DNA from: Ramazzottius varieornatus
Taxonomy: Eukaryota > Tardigrada > Eutardigrada > Parachela > Ramazzottiidae
NCBI GenBank assembly: GCA_001949185.1
Contig: BDGG01000008.1
Span: 1,423,648-1,487,647, forward strand
Direction: 5' to 3'
Length of the DNA: 64,000 nt
Shown: piece after piece, positions 12,039-23,091 of the stretch
Layout of the letters: each line of letters starts with the position of its first letter
Position numbering within the stretch: position 1 is the stretch's first letter
Notes under the pieces: generated by a model
The model's input: only the letters and a program-made list of their open reading frames with translations
Told to the model about the DNA's origin: nothing
Database searches by the model: none
Made by a program: the position numbers and the translations under genes

Positions 12039-12353
12039 ATGTCGCACCATCATCATCACGCGTACGATTCCCACCACGGACACTATACGCCTCCTCCCGT
12101 CGTCCACCACGATGTCCACCACGATGTCCACCACGATGTCCACCATCACCAGCAGCCAGCCCCGATGTATCAGACTCCCATGTACAACACCGCCCCAGTA
12201 TACCAAACGAGTCCAGTTTACGCTCCACCACCCCATAGCCATGCGGACTTTCACCATGTCGATACCCACTATGGAGGCCATCACGGCGGAGGACATGGAA
12301 TCATCCACAACATCTTGAACCCCTCCCACCACCATCACGGCGGACACTATTAA
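12039..12353 (+). CDS. Small histidine-rich protein, 104 aa
   Basis: Single-exon gene starting MSHHHHHAYDSHHGHY. Histidine is about a third of the residues, with Tyr, Pro and Gly making up much of the rest. There is a tandem VHHD motif (three 12-nt DNA units near 12108-12143), repeats of the form PMYQTP/PVYQTSP, and a Gly-His tail ending HHHHGGHY. There is no signal peptide if translation begins at 12039, no membrane span and almost no hydrophobic core, so it should be disordered. Histidine-rich tracts commonly bind Zn, Cu or Ni; that role is inference. It has its own TATA box, and codon use is regular with no internal stop. I do not recognise an orthologue. Confidence 0.75.
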   Translation: MSHHHHHAYDSHHGHYTPPPVVHHDVHHDVHHDVHHHQQPAPMYQTPMYNTAPVYQTSPVYAPPPHSHADFHHVDTHYGGHHGGGHGIIHNILNPSHHHHGGHY

Positions 12354-12754
12354 ACAATGTTGTCCAGTGGGGTCTTGACAATAGACAGTGCCTGTAGTTC
12401 CATAGCGAACTGTAAAATACTAAAATCTATTTTTGCTAAATTCACCTCTGTTTAAAAGTCTGCTTTTGCTTTTATGATTACTGTTCTGTACGGCACAGAC
12501 GTATGCGCGGTTGCGGATCTCTGCAAGAAAAGAAATACACCGAAGTCAAAAGCATCGTTCCGTAAAGTTCAGGTTGAAATCTATTTCGTCTAATTTGTTT
12601 TCCACAGTGTTTCTAATTTTTTTACATTTTACATTTCAAATATTCAAATACTTTAGAAATACAAATACTTTAGAAATACTTTAGAAATACAAATCCATGC
12701 ACAAAACGCAAGCCAATTTGCAAAAGCAGAAAGAGGCCCGGTAGAACCAGACCC

Positions 12755-12796
12755 CAGCATGGCAAAGCTTTTCGTCTAATAAGCTTTGCCATGCTG
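12755..12796. repeat. Perfect 16-bp stem hairpin
   Basis: CAGCATGGCAAAGCTT at 12755-12770 is followed after a 10-nt loop by its exact reverse complement at 12781-12796. It is an isolated structure about 400 nt after the histidine-rich ORF. It could be a 3' processing or stability element, a microRNA-like precursor arm, or a repeat remnant. Confidence 0.65.
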
Positions 12797-12939
12797 TTTC
12801 CAAACACGGAATTTATATTTGGCGCCGACTGCGAGTTTAAGAGCATAATATATATTCGCATGACAGACGTGACATTGGAACTGATAGGCTCTGTTTGTTC
12901 TCGCAGGAAATATCTGATAGCAGCAACAAGGGAAACGAT

Positions 12940-13254
12940 ATGGACACGTCCAGTTTTCGTGGCTCACAGAAGGGAAGCTCGTGGAAGGCCTACCTGTGTG
13001 GGTGCGCCACTGTCCTGGGTGTACCAACGCCACCTACTTCCCCTTCCACATCGAGCTGCTCTGCTGGTTCCATGAGCCTCCCTGTGGCGAAAGCAGGCGA
13101 CACTTATCCTTGTGGCCTGTCGAAGGACTTCTGGGTGGACAAGAACCCCGTTGTGGTGGTGCGTGTTCCGCATAAGACTCTAGGTCCGCTCAAGAAGGCT
13201 GAGACCACTCGTCATGTTGGACACGCGCACGCTTTGGGGCGAGGTCATTGCTAG
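12940..13254 (+). CDS. Hypothetical protein, 104 aa
   Basis: Frame from ATG 12940, starting MDTSSFRGSQKGSSWKAYLC, to a TAG at 13252-13254. A good acceptor (TTCTCGCAG) just upstream at about 12905 could make this a terminal exon. Ser/Thr/Pro-rich centre, basic C-terminus ending HALGRGHC. No known domain. Antisense and shifted frames are also open, so this is weak. Confidence 0.3.
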   Translation: MDTSSFRGSQKGSSWKAYLCGCATVLGVPTPPTSPSTSSCSAGSMSLPVAKAGDTYPCGLSKDFWVDKNPVVVVRVPHKTLGPLKKAETTRHVGHAHALGRGHC

Positions 13255-13909
13255 AAGGTTTCGCCGACGCGGACATCAGTGTTGATTGCAAAGAAGAGTT
13301 TGCTCTTGTTTGCAGAGTTTTTATCTTTCAGATGCACTCTTTCAGCTTTTGAAGCGGTTGACGTATAGCTCCAATGCCTGATTGTTCGAACCATCGATTG
13401 AGGCTGGCTATCAATATTTTTACCGAAAAGTTTCCCTTTCCGACGCGCACTTGTTTATACAAACGATAGTTACCATTCTTGTCTCCTCGATCTCCAATCA
13501 TGTTTTAACTGTTTTCAGAATGGTATTACCATGCTTGGGTATTGGTTCGTGCAGAGTGCCTTTCGCACAGTGTTTATTTTCATTCGACAGAAATATTACA
13601 TCTCGTTAAGTTCTCATCGATCGCGCCGGCCATCATTCACGGTTTCAGTAGAAGCTGCCTCGTTACGGTGACACTTTACGGTGGTCAATCAACACTCGAG
13701 ACATTACCAAAACAGTCCCTCGAACTTGGGTCCTACAGTGCCTTTGTGTCTGATGGGTGAATTATACAGTAGGCCCTTCAGGGGCAGAACTGCAGCCTGC
13801 TGCGGTGCAACCTCCCGGCGTAGATTGAGGGGAGAAAGACGTGAGGCTCGTGCAGAACTAGGGTACTTCAACATTTCAAGTCCCTAACCATCTGCGAGGT
13901 TTTGCAGAT

Positions 13910-16900
13910 ATGTGCAGGCATGGTCGTCTGCGGCCTTGCTCTTCCATGTCTCGTCATGATTTGCGCCCTCATCTTGAAATGCATGTTAGCCTGTTTCTTC
14001 TGATTATAGCGCTGCTACAATCCGAGGAACTACTGACACCTGTTTCGGCCCGGGACTCCAACCTGCAGTCGGCAGTTCCGCCGTTCCACTTTCCATTTTT
14101 TTCGTACGCTTATCGCAGGACGTCTGGTACTCCAACATCCACTCAGCAGAGTACCCAAACTTCCACAACGACAACGACTACGACACCAACGATAACAACG
14201 ATAACATCCACAACGACAAAGAGAGCAACTTGGGCAGAACCCAAATACTTTTTTTCGGACAAATTCGGAGTCAGAGTGTCCGTTCCTCAGCAGATCGCCG
14301 AAAGGCGACCACAAATTGAAAGCGCCCTCGCACAGCTCAGATATCAGACCAGTGTCAATGTAGGGACGGCTGGTAGCAGAAGGCCTACGAGCACCGTCAG
14401 CCCAAGTTCGGGGAGCAGAGGGCCCGAAACACTGCTAGTGTGTCTGTTCATTGAGAGGAACTTGTACGGCAATCTGTACTTCGACTATGACAAGTCCGCC
14501 GCTGCTATCGCCTTGGCGGTCGATTATGCCAACGACATTTTGCTTTCACCAGACCTGCGGCTGACGACCATCTACCAGGATATTGGCTATTCTTGCGACA
14601 AACCTAATCATGCTGTTGCCCACTTGCTCAGAGTTTTGGAGAGCGGATATCAGTGTAATGTCATCATCGGACCAGGTACATTCCTCAACTCAATTTACCA
14701 AACCACAACCAGTTTTCTGTTGACTAAGAAAGTTGAAAAGAGATTTTGTAAAAAATCTTCAGTCACTTACAATTTCAAAAAATTTATTATTTGACAAATT
14801 TGGGAGGCGGGCAAACAATTCGAGGGGAAATCGCTACCGTTTCCATCGTTGTTGGCTGGGAACGTGCGCCACTTAGGATAACGAACTTGGTAATTGTTTG
14901 TTGGTTCCCATCTGTGTTGTTTCTGCGTTTTGCCGAAACAGGGTGCGGTTCCGCCGTGGAAAGCTTGATCGACGTCGCGTCCTTCTTCCACATACCACTT
15001 ATTGGTTGTCCAGCTGCCGAAGTGGGCATGAATGCACCGATCGAGGACTACGATGTGCTGAGCCGCATTTCCTTCACGCATATCAACCTCGCACAAACCA
15101 TCTTGCTGTTCTTCCGCCGGCAAAACTACACCAACATAAACTTTGTCGTTGACATTTCTCACAGCTTCTACTCTGAACTGGGTTCCGTTATGGAGACCAT
15201 GCGGCGGACCAGGGCTCTGGATACCTGGTCCAACTCAAGACGCGTACCATTTTCCCACAGCGATGTGACTCCGACATTTCTTCGGAAAGTTCTCTTAGAC
15301 TCTGTCAGCTACACAAGAGGTAAGTGCTGTTTCGTTTTGGAAAATCATGCTCTGTGTGTTTTTTTTTATATTTAAGTTTTCCCCCAGTTATCTGTCTGCT
15401 GGCTGGCGGTACGATTGTGAAAGAGGTGATGATGATGGCGGAAGAACTGGGCATGACCAACGGAAGCTATGTAAGTTAGACGATCGCAATCGAAGATTCA
15501 AAGAATACGAGTCGCTACGGTACTTATTACAGATTGCACCCCTATTCCACAGGCAATTTCGCTTCTTTTTTCCGTTTGCAGGTTTTTGTGGCGGTGGAGC
15601 TGTTTCATAATCCTCAGTCATGGGGAAGTTTCAAGGCCGAAGTGGACGATCCGAACTTTGAAGTCCAACGTAAAGCTTTCGGGTCGCTGGTTCTCTTCTC
15701 TCTTTCGTCATCTGCAGACACCTCAGAGTACGATCTCTTTTCCCGGACAGTCAAAGAACTCTCCTTCGAACTGTTCAACTACACGTATGGCGCGCAGGAA
15801 GAGGTACACACAAGCCATCGCATTGCATCCGATAATGAATTTGAAGACGACTGTACCCGTTTTGCAGGTGGACGTCCTGACTGGCCATTTCTTCGACGCT
15901 ATCATCTTTTACGCATCAGTCGTTCGGGACCTCGCTGCTGCAAGGCGCAACTTGCACGATGTTGAAAGCTTTGTGAACAAGACCCTCAACTACACGTTTT
16001 ACAGTCCTCTCAACGGGGCTGTCGTCACGGACGACAACGGGGATCGACAGTGCTCGTATGTCCTGCTAAACTACGATCCAGGTGTCGCAAAGTTCGAGGT
16101 CAGCCGTCTTATCATTGCGTTCAGCTCTCTTCTCAAAATTGAAATGACCAAACATTCAAGTGGGCTTCAACTTTGGTAGGAGTATCTGCAGTTCTCGTCG
16201 GCAGACAATCGCGTGGAGGTTCTGGGGAAGCTAGTGTGGCCGAGCGGCGACTCGCTACCACCAAACACGCCACTGTGCGGCTATCTGGGCGATGAACCTG
16301 TTTGTCACGAACGTCAGTTGTCAGCCGTCAAAACAATGTTTTTTTATTTGTACTGAAGCTCTGAGAAATTTGCTCCTGTAGGTTCCGTGAGCCCGTTGCT
16401 GATAGCGGTAGCTGCGGTCATACCGCTGGTTGCCCTTGCTACGGCTGCCTTCTGGTCGCTGACTCGCCTGAAGTAAGTCTCTTGGCCGGCGTGATCTCCA
16501 CGCAAGATGTATGCTTAGCTGCGTTTCGCAGATTTCGGCAATCCTCTGATCCATTCTGGTGGAGAGCTTTCTTGTCCGAGATGACTATCGATTCAAAGCC
16601 GGCACAAAGTATTACTGGCTCGGGCTTTCCAGTTGCGGGAAAATCGGACATTATGAAATCAGCGGTAACAAAGACCGTGGGAGCGGAACCACTTTTGCTT
16701 CCCATTGTCTTCCCAATGAGTTTTTCCTGTTGTAGACAACAGTCACCGCTTCGCAGTCTCCAGACAGCAATCAGTATAAAGACGGGGTACTGCAGGGGTT
16801 CCACAACGGCAACCCCGTCGAGTTGCATCCTCTGGACCAGCCGCTGTACCGAGCAGCCGTCACACTACGCCCCATTTTCCAACAGGTTAGGTCGGGCGTC

Positions 16901-19728
16901 CACACTTCTTTCGAACCCCGAAATGGGGCGGTAAAATAATTATTATGATAATTGAAAATACCTTTATTGGATGGTAGATCAGGCGTCTGCAGCATGAGAA
17001 TGTCCTCAACTTCATCTGTGTCGCGGTGAACGACGAGCAACAGTGCGAGTTCGTTGTCTACGGGCTGGCCTTCAAGGGTAGCTTGATAAAACTTCTGCGG
17101 AGAACCCATTTCAACCTGGACTGGCATTTTAAGGCTTCGCTGATCAAGGACCTTGTCGGAGTAAGTGTCCGAATGGCTCATTACTCGAAAATCTGATGGA
17201 AAAACCGTATCTTTCGACTGTTTACTAGGGAATGACGTACCTTCATGGAATTAATTCGTCTGGCCCGTCCCATGGTAATCTCAATGCCTACAACTGCCGC
17301 ATCGACAGCAACTTCGTGCTGAAGATTTCGGACTTTGGGCTACATCCACTCCGCAATCAGGAAGATTTGGCGCCTCTGAGCGAATACGATGCGGAGGACC
17401 GGAATTACGAGTTGCTCCTGTGGAGAGCTCCGGAACTCCTTCGTCGTATCATGCCTGCAAACGGAACGCAGGTACCCCACCTCTTGATGCATTGTTTTCA
17501 TCTTTAAAATTTGTTTCCGAGAGTTTCTTCTTTCAGAAAGGTAACGCTCCTTCATCTCCCGTACATTGCGACTTATGCGAAATAACTGATGGAATATTCC
17601 GACGGACACTCTTAAGTTATACGGTGTCCCAACAGGGGATGTCTACAGCTTCGCCATAATTTTACAGCAGATCATACTTCGGAGTCCTCCGTTCCGAACG
17701 ACATTCGTAAATCACCGGACCGTCGATGAGAACGTTTTGTCGGACAAAGAACTGGTCACAGAGGTACTGTAGCATGGTACTGCACCGCACGTTTTCCAAG
17801 TTACCGATAGCCTAAAGCTATCCATTTTCTGACCCCTGTCGCTTGGATTTTGCCAGATCAAAAAAGGAACAAACCCACCTTTAAGGTAAAAATGGTACAT
17901 GAGAAAGTTTTACGATAATGGTCCTTTAACTCCTGTAACCGATCAATTCTACTGGAAATCAGCGAGAGTGGCTATATTTGTCAGATCACCCCACGACGAG
18001 TTTTTATCGCAACTGGATGGAAAGACTGGGTGGGAATAATTTTGATTTTAGGCCTCGTGTGCCAATGTCTTCGTGTCCTCCGGCCATACACGAAATCTTG
18101 GACAACTGTTGGGACGAAAACCCAAACCTGCGTCACTCCTTCACGAAGATTCGCGACCTGCTGACCAAAAATTTGGGAAGGATGGGAGACAACATCATTG
18201 ACTATCTTATCGAAAGCATGGAAAAGCACGCGGCTGCCCTTGAGCTAGAGGCTGACAACAAAATGAAAATGCTGGAAGAGGAGAAGCAACGTTCAGATGA
18301 CATACTCTCCCACATGCTACCCAAGTAAAGACTATATGGGAGCTCGGCTAACAAACTCGACCAGATCGTTTTCAGAAGTGGCGCAAACTTCACGACAAAA
18401 TTACTGAAAATATGCGCCACTTGGGAAAAACGAACGGGTCGAGTTTGCTTCCCCTTTCCGCGTTCCCATCTGTATACATCAAACTCCCTAAACTAGCAAC
18501 GGCGGGTTTTCTGCTTTATAAGTCGTTCGATTTGTTCTTGCACACAGGACTATTGCTCACGCTCTGTCACATGGAATTCACCCTCCGCCGGAAGTGTTTG
18601 AGAGTACCACCGTTCAGTTCAGGTACGTGGGTCTTCTTTACTACGCCAACCTGGATAACTATCAGCCGCGACACAACTATGGGCCGCCTGTTTTTTGAAC
18701 CAGCTAGAAGAGCGCCTGTTTCGGTTTCATCTAGGGCACCTTACAGGATCATAAACTATATGAATAATTTTCACTGGAGTCAACCGAGTCACTGATCGCC
18801 GAATAAGCGGGTGGCCCATAGTTAGCCAGCTCCTTTTACTCGATGGAAATATCCATCTCCTACTTTGCTGAGTAGGTCTTTGGTTCCTAGTGCCGTGGAT
18901 GGTTTTTCCAAACTGGCTTCTGGAGCGAAGACTCCGCATAACATCATAAGGATACTAAATGCCCTATACACCACATGCGATTTCGCGATTGAGAACTACG
19001 ACGTTTACAAAGTAGAGACCGTAAAAGATGCATACATGGTAAGTCGAACAGCCGACAAGTTCCTCGCCAGTTACCGCACACTGTTTCTAAATTTTGAGCC
19101 AGAATGGTTTTAACAGATTGTCAGCGGACTGCCGGTACGCAACGGTATAAGACACGCGGACAACATCGCAAGCCTGGCTTTTCACATGCGACGGAATGTT
19201 TCTCTCATGGAACTTCCGGTGGAGATTTTGACCGATGACTCGACCAAACTAAGGCTTCGTGTGGGGATTCATTCAGGTAAAACGGTTGGAAAGAGCACTG
19301 CTTGTCCAGGCTCTGCGTCTGAATCATAACATAGCGTTTATTTTTGTAGGACCTTGTGTGGCAGCGATCGTCGGGACAAGATTACCGAGATACTGCCTGT
19401 AGAATAACAAATCTGGGTCCTCATGAATCTTATCGATCCTAAACGTGGCCCTATGTAGGTTCGGAGACACTGTAAACATGTCCAGCAGGATGGAATCACA
19501 CGGAGAACCCGGAAAGATACAATGCAGTGACGCAACCAAGAACCTTCTGGACGTGATCGGTGGTTTCGTCTTTGTAGAACGAGGCCACGTGGAAATCAAG
19601 GTGGGTGCTGATAAATATATAAATATAGGACGTTCGCATAATGCGCTGAAAATTGGTGTGACGGGATATTTTTTTGTCTGAAGGGCAAAGGGCCGATGAA
19701 GACCTTTTGGATCGTCGCGAAAGAATAA
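13910..19728 (+). CDS. Receptor (membrane) guanylyl cyclase, possibly catalytically altered
   Basis: Single-pass receptor expected to make cGMP. Exons: 13910-14675, 14942-15319, 15388-15470, 15582-15803, 15868-16098, 16180-16312, 16382-16472, 16532-16664, 16736-16885, 16978-17160, 17229-17471, 17537-17540, 17636-17763, 17857-17885, 18052-18324, 18548-18622, 18891-19038, 19117-19276, 19350-19398, 19459-19600 and 19684-19728; 3666 nt, all phases consistent, 1221 aa from the first Met. Met at 13979 gives a better signal peptide (VSLFLLIIALLQ). Next come a Thr-rich insert, an ANF-receptor ectodomain, TM span LLIAVAAVIPLVALATAAF (about 610), a kinase-like domain with HGN replacing HRD but SDFG kept, a linker ending ILSHMLPK, and the cyclase domain. 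The cyclase keeps VETVKDAYM, LPRYC and FGDTVNMSSRMES but reads FSAVDGFS where FSDxVGFT is usual. Confidence 0.9.
14801..14910. mobile_element. Hairpin repeat (MITE-like), copy 2
   Basis: Inside cyclase intron 14676-14941. Outer arms GGCGGGCAAACAATT and AATTGTTTGTTGGTTCCC are inverted. The right core arm ACGTGCGCCACTTA is kept; the left core arm is degraded. Confidence 0.6.
17537..17540 (+). other. Predicted 4-nt microexon (AAAG) of the guanylyl cyclase
   Basis: Bounded by TTCTTTCAG and GTAACG. Adding AAAG between the exons ending ...GGAACGCAG and starting GGGATGTCTAC restores the frame and gives TQKGDVYSF, the motif expected in receptor guanylyl cyclases. Without it the next exon hits a stop. 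Confidence 0.7.
18336..18454. mobile_element. Hairpin repeat (MITE-like), copy 3
   Basis: Core 18375-18424, AGTGGCGCAAAC to TATGCGCCACTT; outer ends GGGAGCTCGG and GTCGAGTTTGCTTCCC. Lies in cyclase intron 18325-18547. Confidence 0.65.
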
Positions 19729-20151
19729 TTCACTGTCCACACTATCAGATAAACAAACCAAATATAGAAATTAGCAATCTAAGAAGTTCCTTTTTCTAGC
19801 GTCGAAGTTTTCTCGTTTTCCATCAAATCGACTGATTTCAAGAGTTCAATCGATAGTTCAAAATATTCCGTTTCATGCTAGCAGTCGTGCTCGGCAAACA
19901 AAGTCAGCAATCTTGTGCTCTCAAGTGGCGCACGTTGTCAATGTTAAGAGGCAGAAGCGTGCGGCACTTGGGATCCGAGCCTTTGCTGAGGTCCCGCACA
20001 AACGGAGGACAAAAAACAAGCTGAAAGCGCAAACACAGTGTTTCACTCTAGCAGCCAAAAGATAGCTTTCAGCCTGTTCGTGAGATTCGTACAACTTAGA
20101 CGTAGGAAAGGTTTCCACGAAATAAGTTACAGTCGCTTCGGTAACTCGACA
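19729..20151. other. Convergent intergenic region cyclase / DUF4442 gene
   Basis: 3' UTR space for both genes. Apart from hairpin copy 4 at 19921-19970 I see nothing supported. Confidence 0.45.
19921..19970. mobile_element. Hairpin repeat (MITE-like), copy 4
   Basis: TCAAGTGGCGCACGTTG ... AAGCGTGCGGCACTTGG; 50-nt core with one arm mismatch, 3' of the cyclase stop. Outer arms are not obvious. Confidence 0.6.
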
Positions 20152-20845
20152 TCAATTGGTCGAGTTTTCTTGCGTCTGCTTCGCTTTGACCAAATCTTTC
20201 CTCCGGATTGAAATAGTCTTCTCGGTTTCTGCTATCAGCAGGCCAGATTCGTCGAGAATCTGTACGGAGAATGTTGGTTCTGTCCTTTCGCCCCTGTCAG
20301 CCATGTTGCGCACTTCGTCAATCTGCTCCTGCGTTAACCTAAACTGAGCTCGTAATGTGCCTCGACCCGGATTCTTGAACCGTATGGATCCAGCCTTGTC
20401 CCACACTATGTAGTCCTTCCCCAGGTTGTTCATGATCATGATCATGTACCAGGGATCAGTCATGGAAAACATGGATCCCCCATAACTACAACCAGTAAAC
20501 GAAACTCGTGATTAGGCGAATGTGTGTGGGGTACTAAATCGCCATCTAAAGTAGCGCACGTTCTTGGTGTTATTGGCTGAGTAGTGCGCCACTTGAGATG
20601 TAACGTCACTGTACGTTTTGTTTGGCCGGCTCTCATATTATTTTCACGTATGGTTGATCCGATAGTACTCACTGCGTCCCGACGTAGTTCTTGTTCCAGA
20701 AATACATAGGCATCTCGATGTCGACGTTTCTCCAGTCAGGTGTCATTCTCGTCATTTTGATCCCGGCGCCGAGGTAGGGTGGCCACAGTGGAAAGATCCT
20801 GGTCCAGAAGACAGGACTCTTCAACAAGGCCTTAGGGATCCCCAT
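20152..20845 (-). CDS. DUF4442-family protein (hotdog-fold thioesterase-like), 168 aa
   Basis: Exons 20673-20845 and 20152-20485 (507 nt, 168 aa), the usual size for this family. Motifs: WPPYLGAGIKMTRMTPDW, MPMYFWNKNYVGTHYGGSMF across the splice junction, SMTDPWYMIMIMNNLGKDYI, WDKAGSIRFKNPGRGTLRA and a C-terminal ISIRRKDL. DUF4442 proteins belong to the hotdog superfamily with acyl-CoA thioesterases; the substrate of the animal members is not established. I chose the ATG at 20845 because upstream codons lack an ATG and the family normally starts about here, but an extra 5' exon is possible. The intron 20486-20672 carries a hairpin element. Confidence 0.85.
20546..20597. mobile_element. Hairpin repeat (MITE-like), copy 5
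   Basis: AAAGTAGCGCACGTTC ... TAGTGCGCCACTTG with loop TATTGGCTGA. Located in the single intron of the DUF4442 gene. Confidence 0.6.
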
Positions 20846-21432
20846 ATTCCGTCTCTCGATGGCTTCGAGGTCTTGAACGATGAGGATTCGATCCCAGGCC
20901 AAGGGTAAGCCTGGACAGAATGCTACTCCGCAGCAGACTCTTGTCTGCAGTAATCTTTTGCCCACGTAAACAAATCAACAATCAACGGACAGGAGGCTTC
21001 ATGCGGAGGCGGAGCCAGACTGGGTCCCCGTTTGGGCGGTGCTCGTATCGCAGCGGAGTTTCTAATTTTCGCCTCGGTGCAAGGTCCTCAAGCAGTTCCT
21101 TAGTGTTGTTAGAAATGAAAACTGCATAAAATTATGGACTTCGAGATTTCTGATATCTCGAAATGTTTGTCGCACCGCACATCACATAAAGACTCAAAAT
21201 TACTAACTCAGTGTTGGAGAAAGTTTGTTAGCGTTGGGAAGTCGAAAGTTGAAACTCAAGCACGTAAACTCGCTTTCTGCATAACTTTAAGACATATCCA
21301 AAATTAGAAAGCGGCGCGGCGAGGCGGAGGAGATTTTGTGTGCTGCAAATGCATCATGCAGGTTGGTTGTTCGTGGCGGAAACCTTTCGTTCTTGCTCTT
21401 GGCCTCGGTGGGTCAGAGGACGAAGGTGTCGA
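20846..21432. other. Stretch upstream of DUF4442 gene
   Basis: 587 bases. The minus frame stays open for about 40 codons above the chosen start and may be 5' UTR or an extra exon. Nothing else is recognised. Confidence 0.35.
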
Positions 21433-23060
21433 TCAGTCTTTTGGTCCTTCAGCCCATTTTGCTTGTACGCTCTTTAAAACGCACCTGCTACTAAACAAAA
21501 CCCACGGAAACATAATCCGATCAAGGGTAGCCTCTAACCAGACCGAATATCCGGCCAGCAGGACGACAACAGTGGGAATTATAATCCATGGTACCAATTG
21601 CAGTAATAGTCCAGCTGCTAATTTGCAGTGAAACCTACGTCAGTCCTACACAGTGATTAGTGCAATCTTACCTGTGGAGTAACTGTTGCATTTCGAACCA
21701 AAATATCTGCAGGGTGGTTTGTTTGCAACGGGATGACCGCTAATCCAGTAAATGGGAGAAAGGTCTACAAGTATACACGAGCCAGGCGAGAGCCGAAGAA
21801 ACAGGCTGCGATATAGGAAGCTGGGCTAGGTCTGATTGTTTCAATACACTCCAGTATATATAGCTTCGCAAGCTAGGTCATATTGTACGAGTACAATATG
21901 GGACGCGGGCAGGTGAACTGAACCCGATCGCGACTCAAGTGGCGCACGTTTTCACTGTTGTCGGCTGGGCGTGTGCGCCACTTGGAAAACAATCGGGTTC
22001 AACTCATTCGACCACGTTCCCTATGGTCCGTTATCAGACTGAAAGGTTTTTGTTCACGTACCTCCTCTTTCCCGTAAGTCTGTCAAGTTTTTTGATGTCC
22101 ATTGCAATGCGTCAAACACCATGTCCGTCCAAACGCATAGTACATCAGCTTCCCTGGATCAGGATGTGGTTTCACACAGACTGTCTTGTTGCCCGGAAAA
22201 CCATGTCTGTGAATACCATCGAAGTGGCGGATCCCGTTGCAGATTACCACCACTGCTTCGCCATCTACAGGTGCAGGTCGAGACGCTAGCAGCGTCTTTC
22301 CACGTGATACTACGCACATTCGGTAACATGCGCCTCGAACCAGCCGCACACCTGGTTTGCACTCAGTGCACTGACGACCTCAGTTTTCCGAACAAACGAT
22401 TGAACAAAACGTTCGGAAATTAGCTGACAGGGCGCCTAATGCCGCCCTGCAATTCGTTTCCGCTATGGGAGGAGTAGTGTTCGCACATCTACATAACACC
22501 ACATACTGTGTTACTTTGGCAAACACTTTTGTAACGATCTGTTGCGGAACTTCCAGAGAGTGTGTCCTGACACTGCCACACTGTGTTAGTCTGCCAGCTG
22601 ACACCAACTATAAACAATAATCGTATGGTACTTGTTCATTTTTGAGAGAAAACCTGCGACGACCACCTCGAGATTGGCGGAATTTTCCCTGCGGTCGCTG
22701 CCTGGCAGACGTACGCTGACGGATGTGTCGTGGCGGTTGTGAATGGCAAACTGACAATTGATATGACATTGTGGGTCGAGGCAGTACCTCTTCAAGAGAC
22801 GATCAACAACGTAAGTGTGTTTGTCATTATGGTGTCGCCGTCGTCTTCCTTGCCAGCGACCTACTCGTGCCAAGTAAAATTTACAGTCTTTAATCTAGAA
22901 CTTGCGTCGTCTGCTCATTTCACAAGTTCAAGACCACCGATACTAACCAAACTTCCCTCAACTTCTCCATTTTGTCCGTTATTGTCTCCACAACGATGAA
23001 GAACCATCGTTCCGTAACACTGTGCATCGGAAATACGTAGTTTCCTACCGTGATATTCAT
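21433..23060 (-). CDS. Tentative multi-exon gene, cysteine-rich with a hydrophobic C-terminal segment (unrecognised)
   Basis: Pieced together from minus-strand frames joined by plausible splice sites. A first exon from ATG 23060 runs to about 22956. A stretch at about 22670-22790 contains YCLDPQCHINCQFAIHNR and LEVVVA. Next come about 22500-22600 (EVPQQIVTKVFAK) and a Cys-rich run at about 22290-22370 (CTECKPGVRLVRGACYRMC). The last exon, about 21433-21620, has a strongly hydrophobic segment (LLLQLVPWIIIPTVVVLL) and ends KSVQAKWAEGPKD. Phases agree for the first three pieces; the middle is unresolved and alternative frames exist. Hairpin copy 6 lies in a presumed intron. It is not assigned to a family. 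Its ATG is 31 nt from the SLC15 ATG on the opposite strand. Confidence 0.3.
21915..22005. mobile_element. Hairpin repeat (MITE-like), copy 6
   Basis: Core 21934-21984, CAAGTGGCGCACGTTTTC ... GTGTGCGCCACTTGG, loop TGTTGTCGGCTGG. Outer arms GAACTGAACCCGAT and ATCGGGTTCAACTC are inverted. Confidence 0.75.
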
Positions 23061-23091
23061 ACCAGGGAACTTTGCATTGGTTTACATTATC

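Larger units (their letters stand above)
12354..13909. other. Intergenic region between His-rich gene and guanylyl cyclase
   Basis: 1.56 kb. It includes an AT-rich short tandem repeat at 12640-12690 (unit close to ACTTTAGAAATACAAAT), a perfect hairpin at 12755-12796 and a doubtful ORF at 12940-13254. The remainder, 13260-13909, shows no supported feature and should contain the cyclase promoter. Confidence 0.45.

Noticed and set aside
11928-12347. 139-codon Val/Met-rich ORF antisense to the histidine-rich gene
   Set aside because: Produced by reading CAC/CAT codons backwards (GTG/ATG). The plus frame has the TATA box.
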